A stretch of 50,335 nucleotides of DNA from an uncultured Bacillota bacterium (GTDB taxonomy: Bacteria > Bacillota_I > Bacilli_A > RFN20 > CAG-288). Below, piece after piece: positions 7,138 through 15,345 of this stretch. The notes under the pieces are model-generated. The model was not told the origin of the DNA. It made no database searches and saw only the letters and a list, made by a program, of their open reading frames with translations. The DNA is taken from the NCBI GenBank assembly GCA_949299015.1, contig CASFYT010000003.1:1-50335 (forward strand). Reading direction: 5' to 3'. The translations under genes and the position numbers were made by a program. The number at the start of each line of letters is the position of its first letter. The stretch's first letter is position 1.

Positions 7138-8193
7138 ATGAAGTGGTTCACCAAGGCCGAAGACGAGACGAGCACCTTCTTCATCGACCATCCCCGGATC
7201 AAGCAGTGGTCCATCTGGACCGGGAAGTTCTTTCTCGAAGCTCTCTCCGCCTTCATCTTCGCCTATGGATTCCGCGCCTTCATCGCCCCCTCCCTCAAAT
7301 GCGCGCAGGTATGGACCGGCGACTTTGGCCTGACGGCCTCCGACGTGCTGATCTCGGGAGGGGCGTCCGGAATCTCCCAGGCCATCATCCGCTTCATCGA
7401 GATGTTCCCCGGCGTCAACATGGCCAGCTTCGAGACGACGATGATCTCCGTCCTGTACTTCGTCATCAACATCCCGCTCTTCCTCCTGGCCTGGTTCAAG
7501 ATCTCGAAGCAGTTCGCAGCCTTCACGCTCATCAACGTCGCCTTCGTCTCCCTCTTCAACCAGGTGATTCCGGATTCCTGGATCTACAACGTCCTCAACA
7601 TCTACGAGGACAATCTCGCCCGCGCCATCTTCGGCGGCATCACGACGGGGCTCTCGTCGGGACTGGCCTTGATGGCCGGTACGTCTTCCGGCGGCGTCGA
7701 CATCATCTCGATGTACATCTCGGAGAAGAAGTCGTCCTCCGTCGGGCCCTATTCCGTCATCGCCAACTGCATCACGGTCACCTGCTTCGTCCTCTTCTCC
7801 ATCGTGGGCATGAATACGAATCCGAACTTCCATGAGGGCATCGACGCCGATTCCATCGTGACCATGGCACTCTACACACTGGTCTACTTCTTCGTCTCGG
7901 GAAGGGTCATCGACCTGCTCAACACCAAGAACAAGAAGCAGGAACTCCAGATCTTCACCACCAACGAGAACCTTCCCATCGTCCTGATCCGCGCCTTCCC
8001 GCATTCCTGCACGGTCGTCGACAGCCGCGGCGCCTACACGGGAAGAAGGAACATGATGGTCTACATGGTCATCTCCCGCTCGGAGAAGAAGAAGGCCATC
8101 GCCCTCATCAAGAACGTCGACAAGCTCGCCTTCATCACCGTCCTGGACCTCAATCAGGTCTACGGCCGTTTCTATATCAAGCCCATCGAATAA
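7138..8193 (+). CDS. YitT family membrane protein (DUF161/DUF2179)
   Basis: 351 residues. About five or six hydrophobic segments cover residues 28-260, including the family-typical glycine-rich stretch GGITTGLSSGLALMAGTSSG followed by GVDIIS. A soluble C-terminal domain (about 270-351; QIFTTNENLPIVL... and VVDSRGAYTGRRN) matches the DUF2179 tail of YitT/YvjA proteins. The molecular role of the family is not established. It is the first gene of an apparent operon running to 15232, and gltX follows after 12 nt. Confidence 0.88.
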   Translation: MKWFTKAEDETSTFFIDHPRIKQWSIWTGKFFLEALSAFIFAYGFRAFIAPSLKCAQVWTGDFGLTASDVLISGGASGISQAIIRFIEMFPGVNMASFETTMISVLYFVINIPLFLLAWFKISKQFAAFTLINVAFVSLFNQVIPDSWIYNVLNIYEDNLARAIFGGITTGLSSGLALMAGTSSGGVDIISMYISEKKSSSVGPYSVIANCITVTCFVLFSIVGMNTNPNFHEGIDADSIVTMALYTLVYFFVSGRVIDLLNTKNKKQELQIFTTNENLPIVLIRAFPHSCTVVDSRGAYTGRRNMMVYMVISRSEKKKAIALIKNVDKLAFITVLDLNQVYGRFYIKPIE

Positions 8194-8205
8194 GGAGGTA
8201 ACGAC

Positions 8206-9873
8206 ATGGCTACGAACAAGGATCTTGCCGAGCTGATCTTTCCGGACATCCACAAGACGGTCAAGGACCTCGAGAAGCTCTATCCCGAAAGGAGCCTTCC
8301 CGAAGGAGCGGAAGTCACCCGCTTCGCCCCCTCTCCCACGGGATTCCTGCACACCGGCTCCCTCTTCACGGCTCTGATCGCCTATCAGTTTGCGCGCCAG
8401 ACGGGCGGAGTCTACTTCTTCCGCCTGGAGGACACCGATCAGAAGAGGGAAGTCAAGGGGACCGGGATGGACCTGGTCCGTCAGCTGAGGAACTTCGGCA
8501 TCGTCGCCAACGAAGGCTTTTTCGGCGACCACGACGAAGGAGACTATGGCCCCTACGAGCAGTCCAAGAGGGCCGAGATCTACAAGATCTGCATCAAGGA
8601 ACTGATTCGGAAGGGCCGGGCCTATCCGTGCTTCTGCACCAAGGAGGAGCTCGACGAGCTTCGCCTCGTCCAGGAAGCCAACAAGGTCATTCCCGGGTAC
8701 TATGGCGAATACGCCAAGTGCCGCCATTACTCCGTCGACGAGGCGATGGCCCTGATCCGGGAAGGAAAGCCCTACGTCATCCGCTTCAAGAGCAAGGGCA
8801 ACCACCTCCGTCACGTCCGCGTCCATGACGAGATCCGGGGCGACATGGACCTCTCCGAGAACGACCAGGACATCGTCATCCTCAAGAGCGACGGGCTCCC
8901 GACCTACCATTTCGCCCACCTGGTCGACGATCACTTCATGCGCACGACCCTCATCACCCGCGGCGAGGAATGGATCTCCTCCCTGCCGATCCACATCGAG
9001 CTGTTCGAGACGATGGGATGGAAGGCTCCCAAGTACGCGCACCTTCCCGTCATCATGATCAACGACAAGGAGACGGGAAACCGCCGCAAGCTTTCCAAGC
9101 GAAAGGACAAGGAGGCCGCGACGTCCTTCTTCCTCGAACAGGGATACCCGAAGAAGGGCGTCATCGAATATCTCTTCACCATCGCCAACTCCAACTTCGA
9201 GGCCTGGCTGATGGAGAACCCGAAGGGAAACCCCGACGACTTCCGGCTGACCTTCGACAAGTTCTCCCTCGACGGGGCCCTCTTCGACCTTCCCAAGCTG
9301 AACAACATCTCCAAGGAAGTCCTCGCCAACATGGACAAGAAGGCCTTCACGGACGAATGCCTCGCCTGGGCGAAGGAACACGATCCGGCGTTCTTCTCCT
9401 TCATCGAATCCGATCGCAGCCGCTTCGAGTCCATCGTCAACATCGAGCGCGAGCAGGAAAAGCCGCGGAAGGACTACGAGAAGTACTCCGACGTCTTCCC
9501 CAAGGTTCGCTTCTTCGACCGTTCCTCCTTCGAGCAGAGCGTCAGGGAGGGCATCCCCTTCAACCCGAACATCGACAAGGAAACCATCCGGGAACTGCTC
9601 GAGGACTTCCGATCGACCCTCGACCTGAGCGTCGACGAGGCGACGTGGTTCTCCGCCATGAAGGAACTGGGCCTACGTCACGGCTTTGCCGACGACCGCA
9701 AGGCCTACAAGAAGGATCCCTCCTCCTACAAGGGATGGTATGCCGACAGCATCGCCATCGTCCGCGCCGCGATCAGCGCGACGACCAACACGCCCAAGCT
9801 CTATGACACGCTTTCGATCCTCGGCAAGGAGGAGATCGTTTCGCGGGTGGACTTCGTCCTCTCGCACCTATGA
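8206..9873 (+). CDS. gltX: Glutamate--tRNA ligase
   Basis: 555 residues; charges tRNA-Glu with glutamate in the cytoplasm. The class I HIGH-type motif is PSPTGFLHTGSL (about residues 45-56) and the KMSKS-type motif is RRKLSKRKD (about 290-298). The protein is longer than the usual bacterial GluRS (about 480 aa), with a roughly 40-residue N-terminal extension before the catalytic core; this longer form is familiar in Bacillota. AAGGAGG precedes the ATG. It overlaps the next gene by 4 nt (ATGA). A cognate tRNA-Glu(CTC) lies at 49948. Confidence 0.94.
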   Translation: MATNKDLAELIFPDIHKTVKDLEKLYPERSLPEGAEVTRFAPSPTGFLHTGSLFTALIAYQFARQTGGVYFFRLEDTDQKREVKGTGMDLVRQLRNFGIVANEGFFGDHDEGDYGPYEQSKRAEIYKICIKELIRKGRAYPCFCTKEELDELRLVQEANKVIPGYYGEYAKCRHYSVDEAMALIREGKPYVIRFKSKGNHLRHVRVHDEIRGDMDLSENDQDIVILKSDGLPTYHFAHLVDDHFMRTTLITRGEEWISSLPIHIELFETMGWKAPKYAHLPVIMINDKETGNRRKLSKRKDKEAATSFFLEQGYPKKGVIEYLFTIANSNFEAWLMENPKGNPDDFRLTFDKFSLDGALFDLPKLNNISKEVLANMDKKAFTDECLAWAKEHDPAFFSFIESDRSRFESIVNIEREQEKPRKDYEKYSDVFPKVRFFDRSSFEQSVREGIPFNPNIDKETIRELLEDFRSTLDLSVDEATWFSAMKELGLRHGFADDRKAYKKDPSSYKGWYADSIAIVRAAISATTNTPKLYDTLSILGKEEIVSRVDFVLSHL

Positions 9874-11486
9874 TGGACAAGGCCAAGAAGAACAAGAAGG
9901 TCAAGTCGATCGTCAAGATCCTCGTCCTCGTCGCCATCACGCTCCTCTCCGTCTACTATCTGCTGCACGACGATCCGGTCCACACCTTCTCCCTGATGGG
10001 ACAGGTGAGCCTCTTTCCTTTTCTCCTTTCGTTCCTGATCGTCCTCGTCCTTCCCCTCCTCGACGCCCTTCCCCTGACCCTCTTCGCTCGACTCTACGCC
10101 AGGAAGTACCGGTTCGGCCAGGGCCTGGTCAACACGCTCATCGGAAACTTCGTCGGCTGCGTCTACAAGACGGGAGGCACGTTCGTCCAGGCCTACACCT
10201 TCTCGAAGCAGGACGTCAAGGGCGCCCATGCCGCCTCGATCCTGACGATGCAGTTTTTGATGTACCAGTTCTCCTTCACCCTGATCTCCCTGGTCATGGT
10301 CTTCGTCGGCTATCCTTACGTCGAGGAGATCCCCATCGTCCTCCTGGGCGGAATCCGCATCTTCCCGCTCTCCCTCATCGGTCTCGGCATCAGCGTCCTG
10401 ACGCTTTCCATCATCGTCTTCCTTGGATATAGCAAGAGATTTCATCATTTCATTATGAACAGTGGAATTGATTTCCTTGCAAAGGTTCATCTTTTGAAGC
10501 ATCCGGAAGAAACAAGAAAGAAATGGACAGTTCAGCTCGTGACGTACCGCATCGAGATCAAGCGCCTGAGCCAGCATGGAATCCTGGTCTTGGTCTCCTT
10601 CCTTTCCACCATCGCGAAGCTGATCTTGACCTATTCCCTGCCCTATCTCCTCTTCTGGTCGATGGGAATGGACATGTCGTCCCTCTCCTTCCTCTCCCTC
10701 TTCTCGGGATCCAGCTACCTGACCTTGATCACCTCCTTCCTGGTGGTGGGGGCGCCGGAGATCGGCTTCCAGTCCATCTTCGGCTACCTGCTCTCGGGCG
10801 CCGGCATCCTGGACTCGTTCAACTATGCCGCCGCCTGCAACCTGCTCTGGCGCTTCCTGACCTTCTACTTCCCCCTCTTCGTCGGGCTCTTCTTCTACCT
10901 CTTCTACCGGGGGACGAAGAGCCACCGTCCGCTTTTGGAAGAGACGGCGACCCTCTACGACTACCAGCTGCTCAACCTCGCCGAAAACCGGGATCAGAAG
11001 ACCATGGAGTTCCTCTCCTCCGCCGGCAGCAGCCGCCGGGAGGGTGTACCGATCCTGACGAAGGAGGACGTCGAGAATTCCTTCCAGCGACTGCGGGAGA
11101 CGATGGGCCGCGACAGGCCTCCCGAGGAGAAGGAAAGCGACTTCGAGCTCGACCAGAGGAAGCCGCTCTCCCAGATCGTCGAGGAGACCGAGAGATTGAT
11201 CGCCGAGAGCCACGACAGCGAGATCGAGGAGGAGGTCCACCGGAACCTGGAGGAGAGCCGCCTCCTGAGCGAAAGGAAGGACGCGCGGAAGAAGGAGAAG
11301 GCCGCCGAGAAGGAAGGGAGACGGCGCCTGCGCCTCCTGCGCAAGAACCAGAAGCTCCTGGAGAAGGCCCACCTCAAGGGAACGAAGGTCTCCTTCGACC
11401 AGGAGAGCGGCGTCCACATCGACGGCATCCAGTTCGAGGAGGAGAGGACCTTCGTGACCGGAGACAGCGAGGAGGAAAAGAGATGA
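9870..11486 (+). CDS. Lysylphosphatidylglycerol synthase transmembrane-domain (UPF0104) protein with long cytosolic tail
   Basis: 538 residues. About eight hydrophobic segments fill residues 12-350 in the pattern of the LPG_synthase_TM (flippase-like) family; landmarks include the amphipathic ARKYRFGQGLVNTL loop, and TSFLVVGAPEIGFQ followed by later helices. The roughly 170 C-terminal residues are highly charged (Glu/Lys/Arg) and likely helical or coiled coil. The tail carries no MprF-type synthase domain, so lysyl transfer is not supported; a lipid-transport role is more likely. ATGA overlaps on both sides tie it to gltX and a lipid-type glycosyltransferase. Codons at 10422-10534 are sharply AT-rich compared with the rest. 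Confidence 0.8.
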   Translation: MMDKAKKNKKVKSIVKILVLVAITLLSVYYLLHDDPVHTFSLMGQVSLFPFLLSFLIVLVLPLLDALPLTLFARLYARKYRFGQGLVNTLIGNFVGCVYKTGGTFVQAYTFSKQDVKGAHAASILTMQFLMYQFSFTLISLVMVFVGYPYVEEIPIVLLGGIRIFPLSLIGLGISVLTLSIIVFLGYSKRFHHFIMNSGIDFLAKVHLLKHPEETRKKWTVQLVTYRIEIKRLSQHGILVLVSFLSTIAKLILTYSLPYLLFWSMGMDMSSLSFLSLFSGSSYLTLITSFLVVGAPEIGFQSIFGYLLSGAGILDSFNYAAACNLLWRFLTFYFPLFVGLFFYLFYRGTKSHRPLLEETATLYDYQLLNLAENRDQKTMEFLSSAGSSRREGVPILTKEDVENSFQRLRETMGRDRPPEEKESDFELDQRKPLSQIVEETERLIAESHDSEIEEEVHRNLEESRLLSERKDARKKEKAAEKEGRRRLRLLRKNQKLLEKAHLKGTKVSFDQESGVHIDGIQFEEERTFVTGDSEEEKR

Positions 11487-12649
11487 GAATCGCCTTGTTC
11501 AGCGACACCTATCCGCCCGACATCAACGGCGTCAGCACGTCCGTCCTGCTCCAGAAGAAGGCGCTGGAGGAGATGGGACACGATGTCCTCGTGGTCACCA
11601 CCGGCCTGAAGCATCAGCGGAAGGTGACCCTGAAGGACAAGGTCCTCCGCATCCCGGGCGTCACGCTCCCCTTCCTCTACGGATACCGCCTGGCCTTCCC
11701 CTACAACCATCGGGCCTGGCAGCTCCTCAAGGACGAGTCGTTCGACGTCCTGCACGTCCAGCAGGAGTTCGGCGTCTCCCTCTTCGGTCGCCTGCTCTCC
11801 CGCCAGCGGGACATCCCCATGGTCTATACGTTCCATACCTGCTACGAGGACTACACCCCCTATCTCACGCGGGGAAGGAAGCTGCCCGACGCCCTCCTCA
11901 AGAAGGTCGTGGCAAGGCTCCTTCGCTTCATCGGCGAGCACAACGCCGAGATCGTCACTCCCTCCGAAAAGGCGAGGAAGGTCCTGCGCGGATACGGGAT
12001 CGACCGTCCGATCCACGTCCTTCCCAGCCCGATGGAAGTCCGTCCGGCGGAAAGGATTCCGGAGGAGGTCCTCGAAAGGAAGAGGGCGGAACTCCGTCTG
12101 GAGGGAAGGAAGGTCTGCCTCTCCCTGGGCCGCATCGCCCTGGAGAAGAACCTCGAGGAAACCCTGTCCTCGTTCCAGGCCTTCCGCCGGCTCTATCCCG
12201 ACGAGGAGAGCGTTCTGCTCGTCGTCGGAGACGGCCCGGAGCGAAAGAGGCTCGAGAAGGAATACGCCTCCAGGGACATCCTCTTCCTCGGAAGCGTCCC
12301 GCACGAGGAGACGAACCTCTACTACCAGCTTTCCGACGTCTTCCTCACCTCCTCGAAGACCGAGACCCAGGGCCTCACCATCGTCGAGGCGATGGAGAAC
12401 TCCCTCCTCGTCCTCGCCCGCTACGACTTCAACCTGGAGGGGTTCCTCCAGGACGGAAGGAACTGCCTCCTCTACGACCACAGGGAGAACATGCCCCTGA
12501 AGATCCGCCAGGCCCTGTCCCTCTCTCCCGAGGAGAGAAGGGAGAAGGTCGAAGAGGCCCGGAAGACCGTCGAAAGGCTCTACGACCCCAGAGGCTACGC
12601 CGAAAGGATTGTCCATGTCTATGAAAAAGCGATCCGCCGAGAGCTTTGA
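11483..12649 (+). CDS. GT4 glycosyltransferase, probably diacylglycerol glucosyltransferase type
   Basis: 388 residues. The N-terminus (MRIALFSDTYPPDINGVSTS) and the block VYTFHTCYEDYTPYL resemble 1,2-diacylglycerol 3-glucosyltransferases of Acholeplasma and other Bacillota, which make membrane glycolipids. The C-terminal GT-B half has the nucleotide-sugar region (LSLGRIALEKN, VVGDGPERK) and the retaining EX7E-type stretch ETQGLTIVEAMENSLLVLA. It overlaps the preceding flippase-like gene by 4 nt and recX by 35 nt. Pairing with a LPG-type membrane protein suggests the glycolipid is made and then moved; the exact sugar and acceptor are inferred. Confidence 0.82.
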   Translation: MRIALFSDTYPPDINGVSTSVLLQKKALEEMGHDVLVVTTGLKHQRKVTLKDKVLRIPGVTLPFLYGYRLAFPYNHRAWQLLKDESFDVLHVQQEFGVSLFGRLLSRQRDIPMVYTFHTCYEDYTPYLTRGRKLPDALLKKVVARLLRFIGEHNAEIVTPSEKARKVLRGYGIDRPIHVLPSPMEVRPAERIPEEVLERKRAELRLEGRKVCLSLGRIALEKNLEETLSSFQAFRRLYPDEESVLLVVGDGPERKRLEKEYASRDILFLGSVPHEETNLYYQLSDVFLTSSKTETQGLTIVEAMENSLLVLARYDFNLEGFLQDGRNCLLYDHRENMPLKIRQALSLSPEERREKVEEARKTVERLYDPRGYAERIVHVYEKAIRREL

Positions 12650-13466
12650 GATCCTCTCCGTCGAGAAGAAGGAGCGGAAGGTCGTCCTCTCCTTCTCCAC
12701 CTTCGCGCTTTCCCTCACCCCCTCCCTCTTCGCTTCCGGATACTACTATCCCGGCAAGGTCCTCACCGCCCAGGAGGTCGAAGGGCTGGAGGAGGAAATC
12801 CACCTGGAGCAGGGAAGGAAGAGGATGGAGGGCGCCCTTCTCCGGGGAAGGAAGACCGCCTCCCAGGTGGTGCAGCTGCTCTCCAAGGTTCCCGGACTGA
12901 CTCCCGCCCAGCAGGAACGCCTGGTCGAGGAAGGAAAGAGGGAAGGACTCATCGACGACCGTCGCTATGCGACGGAATTCGCCCTGGAGCGAAAGGAGCG
13001 GGGATACGGAGGGAGAAGCATCGCCGCCGCCCTTCGCAAAAAGGGAATCCCACCGGCCATCCTCCACGAAGAAGACATCACTAAAATCCTTGAGGATACG
13101 AAGATTCCATCTCATCTTGTTGAAAGGATCCATCGCTCTTGTAAAGGTGAGACGATCGAAGCAGAAAAAAAGAAGATGTTCCGCTCCCTCCTCCTCCGGG
13201 GCTATCCTCTTTCCCTCGTCGAGCGCGAAGTCGAGTCCTTCCTCTCCCGCCTGGATTCCAGGGAGCGGGAGAGCGAAAGTCTCCGGCGCAAGGAACTCTT
13301 AAGGAAAAAAGGCCGAAAATGCTATAATCAATTGATGCGGACGGCCATGGAATCCCAAAAGCGCAAGGAGCGCTTCTTCCGCAGGCTTTCCGCCGAAGGC
13401 TTCCGCTACGACGAAATCCTCTCCTCATGGCAGGAGAACCAAAACGAAGGAGAAGAACATGATTAA
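12615..13466 (+). CDS. recX: Regulatory protein RecX family
   Basis: 283 residues. RecX binds RecA filaments and modulates recombination. The repeated three-helix modules are visible: LLRGRKTASQVVQLL, then EGLIDDRRYATEFALERKERGYGGRSI with the family hallmark IDD.RYA and G..I..AL..KGI, and later modules with RSLLLRGYPLSLV. The first 60 residues are an extension common in Bacillota RecX. The ATG at 12615 has AAAGGA 6 nt upstream; a TTG at 12609 and an ATG at 12621 are alternatives. Codons at 13080-13176 are AT-rich against the local pattern. Confidence 0.85.
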   Translation: MSMKKRSAESFEILSVEKKERKVVLSFSTFALSLTPSLFASGYYYPGKVLTAQEVEGLEEEIHLEQGRKRMEGALLRGRKTASQVVQLLSKVPGLTPAQQERLVEEGKREGLIDDRRYATEFALERKERGYGGRSIAAALRKKGIPPAILHEEDITKILEDTKIPSHLVERIHRSCKGETIEAEKKKMFRSLLLRGYPLSLVEREVESFLSRLDSRERESESLRRKELLRKKGRKCYNQLMRTAMESQKRKERFFRRLSAEGFRYDEILSSWQENQNEGEEHD

Positions 13467-14385
13467 GGACATCATCAACCACGAAGGACCGATCGACGGG
13501 CTCTTCCTGGTGAAGCAATGCACCAAGGCGACCAGCAACAACGGGACTTCCTACCTCTCCCTGGTCCTCCAGGACACCAGCGGCGTCCTCGACTGCAAGA
13601 TGTGGCAGATCACGGATGCCGACGTCGAGATCGCCAAGCCCGGATCGGTCATCCGCGCCCTGGGCATCATGGGGACCTACAAGGGACATCCCCAGCTGAA
13701 GATCAACGAGATCGAGCCGGTCGACGAAGCGGACGTCGACCTCTCCCGCTTCCTGCCGGTCGCCCCGCGGCCGATCGAGAAGATGGCCCGGGAGCTCGAC
13801 GAGAAGATTGCCTCCATCCAGGACAAGGAGCTCCGCCTCCTGACCAAGACGATCATCGACGGAAGAAGGGAAAGCTTCCTGCACTATCCCGCCGCCGTGA
13901 CGGTCCATCACGCCTACATCGGAGGCCTCGCCTATCATTCCCTGAGCGTCCTCGCCCTCTGCGAAAAGGCGGCGGAACAATATCCGCTGCTCGACCGCGA
14001 CCTGCTTGTCTGCAGCGCCATCCTGCACGACATCGGAAAGACGGAAGAGCTCTCCGGCGCGAAGGTCAGCTCCTACACCGTCGAGGGGAACCTCCTGGGA
14101 CACATCGCCCTGGGTGCGATGATCGTCGAGGAGGAAGGGAGGAAGATTCCCGTCTCCAAGGAGAAGAGGACCCTCGTCATCCACATGATCCTCTCCCATC
14201 ACGGCGAGCTGGAGTTCGGTTCCCCGAAGGTCCCGATGATTCCCGAGGCCATCGTCCTCCACCACATGGACGACGTCGACGCCAAGCTCAACTGCCTGAA
14301 GAACTACCTCGACATGACCGAGGAGGAGAGCTTCACGACGAAGATCCCCTGGATGGGCGGAGCGATGTTCTACAAGCACGATTAG
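13459..14385 (+). CDS. yhaM: 3'-5' exoribonuclease YhaM family (OB fold + HD)
   Basis: 308 residues. YhaM trims RNA (and ssDNA) 3' ends using Mn-dependent hydrolysis. An OB-fold nucleic-acid binding domain covers about residues 12-85 (DTSGVLDCKMW). The HD phosphohydrolase domain follows, with metal ligands visible at VHHAYIGGLAYHS (about 149-161) and ILHDIGKTEE (HD at 190-191). Length and domain order match the B. subtilis protein. It overlaps recX by 8 nt and has GAAGGAGAAG before its ATG. Confidence 0.93.
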   Translation: MIKDIINHEGPIDGLFLVKQCTKATSNNGTSYLSLVLQDTSGVLDCKMWQITDADVEIAKPGSVIRALGIMGTYKGHPQLKINEIEPVDEADVDLSRFLPVAPRPIEKMARELDEKIASIQDKELRLLTKTIIDGRRESFLHYPAAVTVHHAYIGGLAYHSLSVLALCEKAAEQYPLLDRDLLVCSAILHDIGKTEELSGAKVSSYTVEGNLLGHIALGAMIVEEEGRKIPVSKEKRTLVIHMILSHHGELEFGSPKVPMIPEAIVLHHMDDVDAKLNCLKNYLDMTEEESFTTKIPWMGGAMFYKHD

Positions 14386-14395
14386 GAGGAAGGAC

Positions 14396-15232
14396 ATGAA
14401 AGATGAAGAGAGAAAGGAAGGGCTCCAAGGCTCCTTCCGCTACGTCGACGAGTCGAGCCCCTCTCCTTCGGAAGAAGGAAGGGAAAGGAGCTGGAGCGGG
14501 GAAAGGATCGCCCTCTTCGCCCTCCATGCCCTGACGATCGTCGGCGGAATCGTCATCGCCGTCCTGGGAGGAATCCTCTCCTCCGCCTCCACCCTCTTCC
14601 GCCAGTGGGGCGTCGGCGGCGTCCTATCCATCGTCCTCTTCGGCGTCGTCCTGGCGCTGGGAGGAGTGGCCAACCTCCTCTCCGCCCTCTTTGATCGCCT
14701 TGGGAAAGGAAGGACCTTCTCCCTGCTTCGCAAGGCGCTCTTCTCCTTCGCCCTGGCCAGTCTGTTTACCGCCTTCTCCATCCTTCTTCTTCGTCCCACT
14801 GCCATCGAGAGCTATCTCCATTCGAGCCATGCCTTCCCTTATTCCACTTCCTCTGGTTACATTCTCATCGGTATATCTTGGGTTGTTGCCATAGGAATGG
14901 TTCTTGCGGAGTTCTTCCTCTCGTCAAGGAAGTCGGCCGCGTCCCAAGGCGTCCTCTCCGGGCTTCGCCTCTCCCTCCTCTCCCTTGTCCTGTACGTCCC
15001 CTTGGCCTTCTATCCGCTCCTGACGAAGAGCTACGTCCTCTCCCCTTCCCTGCCGGCCATCGTCCTGCTGGTCTGCTCCGCCGTCTCCCTCGACCTCTCC
15101 GCCCTCTTCCTGTTCCTGAAGGGAAGGAAGGGAGCCGAAGCCGCCTTCCGCTTCTTCGCCCTCCTCGCCTTCCTCCTCTTCGCTTCGATGCTCCTCGCCT
15201 ACGGGCTGGGATTCAACCGGCTGTCGTTCTGA
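14396..15232 (+). CDS. Unknown multi-spanning membrane protein
   Basis: 278 residues, not recognised. A charged N-terminal segment (about 40 residues, rich in Glu, Ser, Arg) is followed by some seven hydrophobic segments between residues 40 and 275. There is no signal peptide and no catalytic motif I can identify. GAGGAAGG lies 5 nt or so before the start. It is the last gene of the operon that begins at yitT. Codons at 14837-14920 turn AT-rich (many -T endings) within the fifth or so segment. Confidence 0.75.
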   Translation: MKDEERKEGLQGSFRYVDESSPSPSEEGRERSWSGERIALFALHALTIVGGIVIAVLGGILSSASTLFRQWGVGGVLSIVLFGVVLALGGVANLLSALFDRLGKGRTFSLLRKALFSFALASLFTAFSILLLRPTAIESYLHSSHAFPYSTSSGYILIGISWVVAIGMVLAEFFLSSRKSAASQGVLSGLRLSLLSLVLYVPLAFYPLLTKSYVLSPSLPAIVLLVCSAVSLDLSALFLFLKGRKGAEAAFRFFALLAFLLFASMLLAYGLGFNRLSF

Positions 15233-15237
15233 GATTC

Positions 15238-15262
15238 GGGCACGGTTCCGTGCCCTTTTTTC
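15238..15262 (+). terminator. Rho-independent terminator of the yitT operon
   Basis: GGGCACGG pairs with CCGTGCCC around a TT turn, followed by six T residues, 6 nt past the stop at 15232. Confidence 0.85.
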
Positions 15263-15308
15263 TTTGCCTTTTTTCGCTTTCCACCTCTCTTTCCAAAGGC
15301 CTTTTTGC

Positions 15309-15314
15309 TATAAT
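15309..15314 (+). promoter_or_regulatory. -10 box of the tsa operon
   Basis: A perfect TATAAT 32 nt before the ATG at 15346, directly after the previous terminator. The -35 hexamer at 17 bp (TCTCTT) is poor. Confidence 0.55.
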
Positions 15315-15345
15315 CGGTGCAGTGATTCCTAGGAGGAACAAAGAC

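Noticed and set aside
14878-15345. Long upstream extension of the 483-aa membrane protein frame
   Set aside because: It overlaps the 14396 gene in another frame and crosses a strong terminator and a promoter; AGGAGG fixes the start at 15346.
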